Below, one piece after another: positions 16,795 to 23,118 of a stretch of DNA of 24,781 nt. Made by a program: the position numbers and the translations under genes. The notes beneath the pieces are model-generated. The model did no database searches. It was not told the DNA's origin and worked only from the letters and a program-made list of their open reading frames with translations. Within the stretch, counting starts at the first letter, position 1. Each line of letters begins with the position of its first letter. The stretch is from NCBI GenBank assembly GCA_021163805.1, contig JAGGTL010000061.1, positions 1-24,781 on the forward strand, read 5' to 3'. This DNA is from Candidatus Aenigmatarchaeota archaeon. GTDB lineage: Archaea > Aenigmatarchaeota > Aenigmatarchaeia > QMZS01.

Positions 16795-16805
16795 TCTTTT
16801 AAATT
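16795..16805 (-). promoter_or_regulatory. TATA box of cdc48
   Basis: On the minus strand the block AATTTAAAAGA is centred about 28 nt before the cdc48 ATG at 16773, giving a transcript with little or no leader. The 141-bp spacer 16774-16914 holds this and the ipk promoter and no gene. Confidence 0.5.
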
Positions 16806-16884
16806 AATAGAATAATTTTATATTAATCTCAATCCAACATATTGCAAATCTATTATTCGTTGACTATCGAAACAATACAGAATT

Positions 16885-16894
16885 CTTTTATAAT
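16885..16894 (+). promoter_or_regulatory. TATA box of the isopentenyl phosphate kinase gene
   Basis: CTTTTATAAT is centred 26 nt before the ATG at 16915, again consistent with a leaderless transcript. This would be the first promoter of the isoprenoid locus. Confidence 0.5.
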
Positions 16895-16914
16895 TATTTT
16901 CTTAAAACAAAATA

Positions 16915-17745
16915 ATGGATAAACCATTAATTCTCGTGAAATTGGGAGGTTCTCTAATTACAGATAAAACAAAGCCTTACACTGCAAACATTCCGGTTAT
17001 TAAAAGATTGGCAAGGGAAATACATGAAGCAAGAGAAGAAAAAGATATAAATCTGATTGTAGGGCATGGCGGCGGCTCTTTTCCGCATGTTTCAGCAAAA
17101 AAATATCAAACCCACAAAGGAATAATAAATGAAGATAGTTATGAAGGCATTGCTAAAGTTCAGAATGATGCAGCAAAATTAAACAGAATAATAATAGATG
17201 AATTGATAAATGCTGGAGAGAATGCGATGTCAGTTCAAGTATCTTCCTGTTCAGTAGCAGAGAATGGAAGAATAAAGTATATGTATGCAGAACCAATAAA
17301 AATTTTATTAAAACACAATATGATTCCAATTCCTTATGGTGATGTTGGATTGGATTTAAAACAGGGATGCTGCATTCTCTCAACAGAAGAAATATTGGAT
17401 TATCTATCAAAAACATTTTGCAAAACAGAATTTAAACCCGATAAAATATTGGTGTGCGGGATTGTTGATGGCATATTTACCGATGACCCAATAAAAAATC
17501 CGAAAGCAGAATTAATTCCCGAGATTACAACCAAAAATATAAAGAATGTTGAAGATTGTTTGGCGGGTTCTGCCGGTATTGATGTTACTGGAGGTATGAT
17601 ACATAAAGTTGAAAGATTGTTGGAGATTGCAAAATTGGGGATTGAATCAGAAATTATTAATGGATTAGTTCCGGGAAATCTTAAAAAAGCATTAAAGGGA
17701 GAGAAAATAAAAGGGACGATTATAAAATCGTCAGATGACGAGTGA
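16915..17745 (+). CDS. ipk: Isopentenyl phosphate kinase
   Basis: Phosphorylates isopentenyl phosphate to IPP with ATP, the last step of the archaeal mevalonate routes. The 276 residues form an amino-acid-kinase fold. VKLGGSLITDK (8-18) is the phosphate loop with Lys9. VGHGGGSFPH (49-58) carries the His (58) that marks this family against other amino-acid kinases; the usual residue before it is Gly, here Pro57. AKKYQTHKG follows as in the family. KILVCGIVDGIFTDDP and DVTGGMIHKVE are the nucleotide-binding segments. The length is slightly above the usual 240-265. The neighbours supply its substrate: the UbiD-type decarboxylase and dehydratase made from the next genes. Its last codons contain a palindrome that may act on the promoter of the following gene. 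Confidence 0.95.
   Translation: MDKPLILVKLGGSLITDKTKPYTANIPVIKRLAREIHEAREEKDINLIVGHGGGSFPHVSAKKYQTHKGIINEDSYEGIAKVQNDAAKLNRIIIDELINAGENAMSVQVSSCSVAENGRIKYMYAEPIKILLKHNMIPIPYGDVGLDLKQGCCILSTEEILDYLSKTFCKTEFKPDKILVCGIVDGIFTDDPIKNPKAELIPEITTKNIKNVEDCLAGSAGIDVTGGMIHKVERLLEIAKLGIESEIINGLVPGNLKKALKGEKIKGTIIKSSDDE
17715..17741. promoter_or_regulatory. Three-part inverted repeat GACGA / TCGTC / GACGA at the ipk 3' end
   Basis: GACGA (17715-17719), TCGTC (17728-17732) and GACGA (17737-17741). The first pair has an 8-nt spacer and extends to a 7-bp stem (GACGATT/AATCGTC, 4-nt loop). The second pair forms an alternative 5-bp stem with a 4-nt loop, so the middle arm can pair either way. The first pair matches the palindrome at 2663-2682. 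It lies 24 nt upstream of the TATA block of the next gene. Confidence 0.45.
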
Positions 17746-17755
17746 AATATAGCAA

Positions 17756-17765
17756 TATTTAAAAG
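17756..17765 (+). promoter_or_regulatory. TATA box, second promoter of the isoprenoid locus
   Basis: TATTTAAAAG is centred about 24 nt before the ATG at 17785, in the 39-bp gap after ipk. It would start a separate transcript covering the 78-aa protein through mevalonate kinase. Confidence 0.5.
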
Positions 17766-17784
17766 TTTTTAATTATTTTTATTG

Positions 17785-18021
17785 ATGGAAAAGGTTGATT
17801 TAAACACAGTTAAAAAACGAATGATAAGAGATATAACCGGTTATAATCCTGACGGTTCAAATAAGCTAGTGGTAATGGGTTCATGGGGATTAGATGTAAT
17901 AGATCGGATAAGATACATTTTAAGAAAAGATTATAAATCAGATTATAAATCTATGATTGAATTATATAACGATATTGAAAAATTGAAATCCGACGTACTT
18001 GCTTATAGTTTATTTGATTGA
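17785..18021 (+). CDS. Unknown 78-aa protein inside the isoprenoid locus
   Basis: I start it at the ATG at 17785 rather than a TTG one codon upstream, because the TATA box is correctly spaced. The product is soluble, charged and mostly helical, beginning MEKVDLNTVKKRMIRDITGY. I do not recognise it. It contains DYKSDYKS, encoded by a 12-nt tandem repeat at 17929-17952. Seven genes of one pathway surround it, so a regulator, chaperone or small subunit for the decarboxylase or dehydratase is possible, but nothing in the sequence shows this. The next gene begins 29 bp downstream, or overlaps it by 4 bp if a TTG is used. Confidence 0.7.
   Translation: MEKVDLNTVKKRMIRDITGYNPDGSNKLVVMGSWGLDVIDRIRYILRKDYKSDYKSMIELYNDIEKLKSDVLAYSLFD
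17929..17952 (+). repeat. 12-nt tandem duplication
   Basis: GATTATAAATCA is followed directly by GATTATAAATCT, in frame in the 78-aa gene, giving the repeated residues DYKSDYKS. It is probably a recent slippage event in a tolerant helical segment. Confidence 0.7.
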
Positions 18022-18050
18022 CTTCCTTCTATAAGAAATATCTTAATCAA

Positions 18051-19340
18051 ATGAGAGCTTATTTAAAAACCACTGGAACAAGAGAAATAAAAAAACCGGT
18101 CTCCATAGATTATGAACTTTCTTCTCTTTGCAGTAAATTGGAAGATAAGCCAACAATAATCAATTTAAAAGAATATAAAAATGTAAGGGCGGTAGTTGGT
18201 CTCTGCGGAAACAGAGAGTCTCTTGCAAGAAGTGTTGGAACAACAAAAGAAAATCTGATCTTCAAAATTTCAAAGGCAATGGAAGAAAAAGGAGAATTCT
18301 CTGTTTCAAATAACACTCCTTTCTTAGAAAACAAAATAGAAAAACCAGATATTATCAAATATATTCCAGTGCCAATTTTTTATAGGGAAAAAGAAAGGAG
18401 ATATTTCTCTTCTTCAATTGTCATTGCAAAAAATGAAGAAACGGGAACACAAAATATGTCTTTTCACAGGATGATGTATCTCGGTAAAAATAAATTTTCA
18501 ATCAGAATCACTCCGCGCCATCTTTATGAAATTTTTAATAAAGAACAGAATGACCTTGAAGTTTGCATCATTATTGGAGTTCATCCTGCCGTTGAACTTG
18601 CCGCAGCAACTTCTTACACTCCAAATTTTGATGAACTAAAATTTGCGTCTGTTCTTCTCAAGAAGTTAAAGCTAACAAAATTTAAAAATTTCGTTATACC
18701 TGCAGATGCCGAAATTGTAATGCATGGCAGAATAACAAAAAAACTCGCAGATGAAGGACCTTTCGTTGATTTAACCGGAACAATGGATATTGAGAGGCAG
18801 CAACAAATTTTTGAGTGCGATACCTTATATTTCAGAAATAATCCTCTCTTCAGAGTGATTGTTCCCGGAGGTTTGGAGCATAGAATTTTAATGGGCGTTC
18901 CCCAAGAACCGAGGATATACAAAATTATTTCCAATACAGTGCCCGGAATAAAAAATGTTTGTTTGACAGAAGGGGGATGTTGCTGGCTTCATGGAATTGT
19001 CTCTATAAAAAAGAGGAAAGAAGGAGATGGAAAAAACGCAATTCTTGCAGCACTTGCAGCACATCCTTCTATGAAGAGAGTTGTGGTTGTTGATGAAGAT
19101 ATTGATATTTTCAATCCTCTGGATGTGGAGTGGGCTTTGGCAACCAGATTTCAGCCGGACAGAGATTTAATAATTGTGCCAAATGCGAGGGGTTCAAGTC
19201 TTGACCCTTCGTCTGATTTAGAAAAACATACAACTGCAAAATATGGACTGGATGCGACAATACCTTTGGATAAAGATTGTAAAATGTTTAAGAAGACTGA
19301 ATTGCCTCTAAATTTGAATTTAGATGATTATTTTGGGTGA
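18051..19340 (+). CDS. UbiD-family decarboxylase, predicted anhydromevalonate phosphate decarboxylase
   Basis: Predicted to decarboxylate trans-anhydromevalonate-5-phosphate to isopentenyl phosphate using prenylated FMN. The UbiD fold is clear. In numbering from an alternative TTG start at 18018 it has QNMSFHRM (146-152), with Asn146 and Arg151 at the spacing of the family's metal-binding Asn and catalytic Arg; His168; VHPAVELAAATS (188-199); DEGPFVDLTGTMD; and PGGLEHRILMGVPQEP (283-298). The family motif EIVxEG reads EIVMHG (232-237), so the second Glu is His. I prefer the ATG at 18051 (MRAYLKTTG), which matches the usual UbiD N-terminus; the TTG would overlap the previous stop. Assignment to the mevalonate route, not ubiquinone synthesis, rests on the dehydratase, UbiX and kinase genes beside it. 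Confidence 0.93.
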   Translation: MRAYLKTTGTREIKKPVSIDYELSSLCSKLEDKPTIINLKEYKNVRAVVGLCGNRESLARSVGTTKENLIFKISKAMEEKGEFSVSNNTPFLENKIEKPDIIKYIPVPIFYREKERRYFSSSIVIAKNEETGTQNMSFHRMMYLGKNKFSIRITPRHLYEIFNKEQNDLEVCIIIGVHPAVELAAATSYTPNFDELKFASVLLKKLKLTKFKNFVIPADAEIVMHGRITKKLADEGPFVDLTGTMDIERQQQIFECDTLYFRNNPLFRVIVPGGLEHRILMGVPQEPRIYKIISNTVPGIKNVCLTEGGCCWLHGIVSIKKRKEGDGKNAILAALAAHPSMKRVVVVDEDIDIFNPLDVEWALATRFQPDRDLIIVPNARGSSLDPSSDLEKHTTAKYGLDATIPLDKDCKMFKKTELPLNLNLDDYFG

Positions 19341-19342
19341 AT

Positions 19343-20533
19343 ATGTATCTGACGAATGAAGAAGAAGGAATGTTAAAAGGGGAACAAGGACCGATAATAG
19401 CAAAATGCATGAAATTGCTTTTGAGATTGGGAGAGATTTACGGGGCTGACAGAATGATAAAAATTTCTTCTTCTCAGGCCGCCGGAGTTTCCTACAAATC
19501 AATTGGAGACCCTGGTTTAGAATTTCTTAAAGGTTTCGTAAATGAAGGCGCAAAAGTTAAAGTGCCAACTTTTTTAAATCCTGCGGGGATGGATTTAAAA
19601 AACTGGAAAAATTTTGGAATATCAGAAAATTTTGCAGAAAAACAGTTAGAAATAATAAATACCTTTAAGAAAATGGGAATAATAATTGCCTGTTCTTGCA
19701 CACCCTATCTGCTCGGCAATCTTCCAAGAGTTGGAGAACATATTGCGTGGAGCGAATCTTCCGCCGTCTCTTTTGCAAATTCTGTAATTGGAGCGAGGAC
19801 AAACAGAGAAGGCGGTCCATCAGCACTGGCAGCGGCAATCACTGGAAGAACTCCAAATTACGGTTTTCACATTGATGAAAACAGAAAACCAAATTTTTTG
19901 ATAAAAGTGAATGCCAATCTGAAAACAAATTCCGATTTTGGAGCACTTGGATTTTTTGTTGGAAAAATTGTTAAAAACAAAGTTCCTTTTTTTGAGGGAA
20001 TAAAAGAAACGGATACGGACAAACTAAAATCTTTGGGAGCTGCAATGGCCGCATCCGGAGGTGTTGCCTTGTACCATGTTCTAAATAAAACTCCCGAAGC
20101 AGAAAGATATAAACCTACTTCAGGCAATCTCGAAAAAATTGAATTTTCGGAGAAAGACCTGAAAAAAAGTTATGAAGAATTATCTGATTCTCAAAACCCG
20201 GATTTAATTGTTGTTGGATGCCCTCATGCTTCAATCTCTGAAATAGAATATTTAACGAAAAAATTAAAAAATAAAAAATTAAAAAAAGAATTTTGGATAT
20301 ATACTTCAAAAACTGCAAAGATGTGGGCAGACAGAATGGGATACGCAAAAATACTTGAATGTTCTGGAGCAAAAATCATCTGCGATTCGTGCATGGTTGT
20401 TTCTCCTCTTGAAGAAACCAATTTTGAATGCGTTGGAACAAATTCTGGGAAAGCGGCAAAATATCTGCCTGGTTTCTGCAAGAAAAAAGTATTTTTTGGA
20501 AATTTAGATTCTTTAATTGAAAAAGCACTATGA
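19343..20533 (+). CDS. Phosphomevalonate dehydratase large subunit (aconitase X type)
   Basis: Dehydrates mevalonate-5-phosphate to trans-anhydromevalonate-5-phosphate together with the small subunit encoded next. It is a typical aconitase-X protein: MYLTNEEEGMLKGEQG at the start, VSYKSIGDPGLEFL (51-64), NPAGMD, CSCTPYLLGN (119-128), GEHIAWSESSAVSFANSV and GARTNREGGPSALAAAITG. Cys119, Cys121 and one of Cys295, 349 and 352 are the candidate iron-sulfur ligands (numbering from the GTG). The frame can start at GTG 19337, overlapping the previous stop, but I choose ATG 19343 because MYLT is the family N-terminus. Neither start has a clear Shine-Dalgarno sequence. Length is normal. Confidence 0.93.
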   Translation: MYLTNEEEGMLKGEQGPIIAKCMKLLLRLGEIYGADRMIKISSSQAAGVSYKSIGDPGLEFLKGFVNEGAKVKVPTFLNPAGMDLKNWKNFGISENFAEKQLEIINTFKKMGIIIACSCTPYLLGNLPRVGEHIAWSESSAVSFANSVIGARTNREGGPSALAAAITGRTPNYGFHIDENRKPNFLIKVNANLKTNSDFGALGFFVGKIVKNKVPFFEGIKETDTDKLKSLGAAMAASGGVALYHVLNKTPEAERYKPTSGNLEKIEFSEKDLKKSYEELSDSQNPDLIVVGCPHASISEIEYLTKKLKNKKLKKEFWIYTSKTAKMWADRMGYAKILECSGAKIICDSCMVVSPLEETNFECVGTNSGKAAKYLPGFCKKKVFFGNLDSLIEKAL

Positions 20534-20928
20534 AAATAATAAAAGCTCGGGGAATTTCTGAAGGAATTGGAAAAGGAAAAGTTATAATTCTCAAAGAATC
20601 TTTTGGATTTTATGGAAATGTTGATCAAAAAACTGGAGTTATAATTGAAAGGGGAAATCCTCTTGAAGGTGTCTGCATAAAAGACAGGGTTTTTGTTTTT
20701 CCAAGCGGAAAAGGAAGCACGGTAGGCTCTTATGTAATTTATGCATTGAAAAAAAATTTGGTTGCGCCGGCAGCGATAATAAATCTAGAAACAGAAACAA
20801 TTGTCGCAACCGGAGTCATCCTTGCGGGAATTCCCTGCGTTGACAAACCGGAAGCAGACATTTTTAAAATTCTGAAAAATGGAGATATAGTTGAAGTTGA
20901 CGGAACTAAGGGGGAGATAAGAATATGA
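20530..20928 (+). CDS. Phosphomevalonate dehydratase small subunit (aconitase X swivel domain)
   Basis: A 132-residue swivelling beta-barrel domain (DUF126 type) that closes over the active site of the large subunit. The signature FPSGKGSTVGSYVIYAL (57-73) and the later IVATGVILAGIPCVDKP (91-107) are intact. It overlaps the large-subunit gene by 4 bp (ATGA) and the ubiX gene by 4 bp, so equal translation of the two subunits is likely. In many bacteria and some archaea the domains are fused; here they are separate genes as in Aeropyrum. Confidence 0.93.
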   Translation: MKIIKARGISEGIGKGKVIILKESFGFYGNVDQKTGVIIERGNPLEGVCIKDRVFVFPSGKGSTVGSYVIYALKKNLVAPAAIINLETETIVATGVILAGIPCVDKPEADIFKILKNGDIVEVDGTKGEIRI

Positions 20929-21479
20929 AATCTTATATAGTTGCCCTGACAGGCGCAACAGGCATAATTATTGGAAAACGAATAGCAGAAATTTTATCCG
21001 AGAAAAACAAAGTTTATGCCATCATTTCAGAAGCAGCAAAACTTGTTGCAAAATATGAGTTAAATCGTGAAACAATATTTTTGGAATCAAAAAATATTGT
21101 TATATATAATGAAAGTGATATGGACAAGAATATTTCTTCCGGAACCTGCAAAACAGAGGGAATGATTATTGCTCCATGCAGCATGAAAACCGTCTCCGCA
21201 ATTGCAAACGGGTTTTCGCACAATTTAATTACGAGGGCAGCCGATGTATGCATAAAAGAGAAAAGAAAACTCGTAATCGTTCCCAGAGAAACGCCTTTGA
21301 GCGAGATTCACTTAAAAAATTTGCTGAAACTTGCAAGATTTGGTGTTTATATTGTTCCTCCCCTTATTCAGTTTTACTCCGCCGAAACAAAAGAAGAATT
21401 AATAAATTATGTTTGCGGAAAAATTTTGGATTGCTTTGGAATAAACCACAAATTATATAAAGAATGGAAGGGCAATTAA
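20925..21479 (+). CDS. ubiX: Flavin prenyltransferase UbiX
   Basis: Attaches a dimethylallyl group to FMN to make prenyl-FMN, the cofactor of UbiD enzymes. The 184 residues have the family landmarks: ALTGATGIIIGKRI (7-20), IISEAAK (33-39), IIAPCSMKTVSAIANG (81-96), NLITRAADVCIKEKRKLVIVPRETPLS (100-126) and HLKNLLKLARFGV. Its position two genes downstream of the UbiD-type decarboxylase, coupled by ATGA to the dehydratase subunit, fits a role in loading that decarboxylase. The prenyl donor of characterised UbiX enzymes is dimethylallyl monophosphate, which links the cofactor back to this same pathway. Confidence 0.95.
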   Translation: MKSYIVALTGATGIIIGKRIAEILSEKNKVYAIISEAAKLVAKYELNRETIFLESKNIVIYNESDMDKNISSGTCKTEGMIIAPCSMKTVSAIANGFSHNLITRAADVCIKEKRKLVIVPRETPLSEIHLKNLLKLARFGVYIVPPLIQFYSAETKEELINYVCGKILDCFGINHKLYKEWKGN

Positions 21480-21480
21480 C

Positions 21481-22026
21481 ATGGAATTTTTTGATGTTGT
21501 TGATGAAAATGGGAATGACCTGGGATTTAAAAAGGAAAGGTCTGAAGTTCACAGGGATGGAGATTGGCACAAAGGGGTTCATATTTGGATAATTGTCGGA
21601 AACAAAATATTGTTGCAAAAGAGAGCGCCAACAAAAGATACTTTTCCAAATGTTTTTAGTGTAAGTTGTGCGGGACATGTGGAGAGCGGAGAAGATTATA
21701 ATGAAACAGCAATAAGAGAACTAAAAGAAGAATTGGGGATAAAAGTTTCGATAAAAGAACTTGTCTTTCTGGAAAGAAGAAGGTTCATAACAAAAGACCC
21801 TAAAAGAAAGATTATAAATAGAGAAATTGTAAATGTATATCTCTTAAAATTTACAGGAAATCTAAAAAATCTTATGATTCAAAAAGAAGAAATCTCTGAA
21901 ATAAGACTTTTTGAAGTAAATGAATTAAAAAATTTACTAAAAAACAATCCTAAGTTGTTTAGTCCAGCAGTCCACCTATCAACAAATATATTAGATAAAT
22001 TAAAGGAATTTATTGAAAATACATAA
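21481..22026 (+). CDS. Nudix-family protein, candidate IPP isomerase
   Basis: A 181-residue Nudix fold with a perfect Nudix box, Gx5Ex7REUxEExGU, at 65-87 (GHVESGE...IRELKEELGI). The gene order suggests isopentenyl-diphosphate delta-isomerase type 1. Compared by eye with the E. coli enzyme, the metal ligands His24, His30 and His66 are in place and REIVNV supplies the Glu near 116 of E. coli. However, the catalytic Cys of E. coli (VCGH) aligns with Ala64; Cys63 is one residue early (SCAGH). That pattern is closer to the broader DISSAGH-type Nudix hydrolases often labelled IPP isomerase. So isomerase function is likely from context but not secure. It starts one base after the ubiX stop. Confidence 0.8.
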   Translation: MEFFDVVDENGNDLGFKKERSEVHRDGDWHKGVHIWIIVGNKILLQKRAPTKDTFPNVFSVSCAGHVESGEDYNETAIRELKEELGIKVSIKELVFLERRRFITKDPKRKIINREIVNVYLLKFTGNLKNLMIQKEEISEIRLFEVNELKNLLKNNPKLFSPAVHLSTNILDKLKEFIENT

Positions 22027-22028
22027 TT

Positions 22029-22979
22029 ATGACCCAGATTTCTGCTCCCGGAAATATTTTTCTCTTTGGAGAGCATGCCGTTGTTTATGGAAGAACCGGG
22101 ATTATTGCGGCAATAGGAATGAAAACCTATTGTGAAATTGAAAAAAGAGAAGATTCTCTCATAAATGTTTCTTCCGAAGGTTATGGCACATTTGAATTAA
22201 AAATTGAAGAATTAAGAGAAATTTCGGAGTATAAAGATAAGATGGATTTAACAAAGGATTTAATTTCAACCTATTTTCAAAAATTTAAAATTGAAGAGGG
22301 GATAAATTTAAAAATCAGTTCGGATATACCAAAGGATTCTGGAGGAATGAGTTCTTCGACGGCTGTTTTGTGCTCGGTTTTGAATGCTTTAAACAAAGTT
22401 TTTCCAAAAGTGGATAAAAAAGATTATTATAATTTTTTAATTCCATTTCAGAGGAAAATTCACGGTGGTTCCGCCTCAGGGGTTGAACTCTTCTCATCAA
22501 CTTTTGGAGGATACAACAAAGTTAAAATAAATCCTGTTAAATACAAATATCTTGGAAAATTGGAATTGCCAATTTTAATTGCAGATACCGGAATTGAAGC
22601 AAATACCGCCGAAACGGTAAGTTATGTCAGAAAAGGATATGAATTAGACAAAAGAAGTTATGAAGAGATTTTTGACGAAATTGAAAAAGTGGTTTTGGAA
22701 GGGGAAAAGGCAATTGAAAGCAAAGATTTTATTGAGTTGGGGAATCTGATGCTTAAAAACCACGATCTCCTCGCAAAAGAACTTGGAGTCTCACACCCAA
22801 AACTAAATAAGATTGTAAGAGTTGCGATGGAGAACGGCGCCTATGGAGCAAAACTTTCCGGAGGTGGAAAAGGAGGCGTTGCAATTATTCTGGTTGATAA
22901 AAAGAAGGAAGAAAAAATAATTGAAAAATTAGATTTTTGCAAAATTTATAAAACAGAGATTGGCGTTTCAACTGATTAA
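22029..22979 (+). CDS. mvk: Mevalonate kinase (GHMP family), with unusual catalytic residues
   Basis: Phosphorylates mevalonate to mevalonate-5-phosphate, the substrate of the dehydratase encoded upstream. Family landmarks are SAPGNIFLFGEHAVVYG (5-21), the ATP loop DIPKDSGGMSSSTAV (99-113), IHGGSASGVELFSSTFGGY (144-162), NHDLLAKELGVSHPKLNKIV and GAYGAKLSGGGKGG near the C-terminus. Two positions differ from characterised mevalonate kinases: the Lys of APGK (rat Lys13) is Asn9, and the Asp of SGxD (rat Asp204) is Glu153. Codons aat and gaa were checked. Ser109 and Glu15 regions are normal. Length (316) is typical of archaeal enzymes. It is the last gene of the locus, 2 bp after the Nudix gene. 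Another GHMP activity is the main alternative. Confidence 0.88.
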   Translation: MTQISAPGNIFLFGEHAVVYGRTGIIAAIGMKTYCEIEKREDSLINVSSEGYGTFELKIEELREISEYKDKMDLTKDLISTYFQKFKIEEGINLKISSDIPKDSGGMSSSTAVLCSVLNALNKVFPKVDKKDYYNFLIPFQRKIHGGSASGVELFSSTFGGYNKVKINPVKYKYLGKLELPILIADTGIEANTAETVSYVRKGYELDKRSYEEIFDEIEKVVLEGEKAIESKDFIELGNLMLKNHDLLAKELGVSHPKLNKIVRVAMENGAYGAKLSGGGKGGVAIILVDKKKEEKIIEKLDFCKIYKTEIGVSTD

Positions 22980-23118
22980 TTCTGTAAAAATTAATCTGAT
23001 TTCTTTTCTATCATTAATTTACTCTTGCATCAATATGAATAAAGAGTTTTTTAGTACAACCTTATTTTTAACAAAAGTATATATTTATGTATACTTTCAT
23101 TAAATAAAAGTATATATT
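22980..23118 (+). promoter_or_regulatory. Intergenic region with AbiE promoter and operator
   Basis: Holds an AT-rich inverted repeat after mvk (AAATTAAT 22988-22995, ATTAATTT 23013-23020) that could help end the isoprenoid transcript, though it is weak. It then holds the AbiE control region: an imperfect 24-bp palindrome at 23074-23097 with arms AAAGTATA and TATACTTT, and a direct repeat AAAAGTATATATT at 23073-23085 and 23106-23118, the second copy ending at the abiEi ATG. The first copy contains the likely TATA box, about 35 nt before the start codon. Studied AbiEi proteins repress their own promoter through inverted repeats, so this is the expected operator. Confidence 0.6.

Noticed and set aside
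16856..16871. TTCG-N8-CGAA inverted repeat upstream of ipk
   Set aside because: Arms of only four bases are expected by chance; it does not match the GACGA palindrome.
20115..20628. Minus-strand frames of 72-134 codons opposite the dehydratase genes
   Set aside because: They are shadows of strongly conserved plus-strand genes and encode Phe/Ser-rich sequence with no motif.
23035..23103. A 22-codon frame between mvk and abiEi
   Set aside because: It runs through the operator and TATA region and has no coding character.
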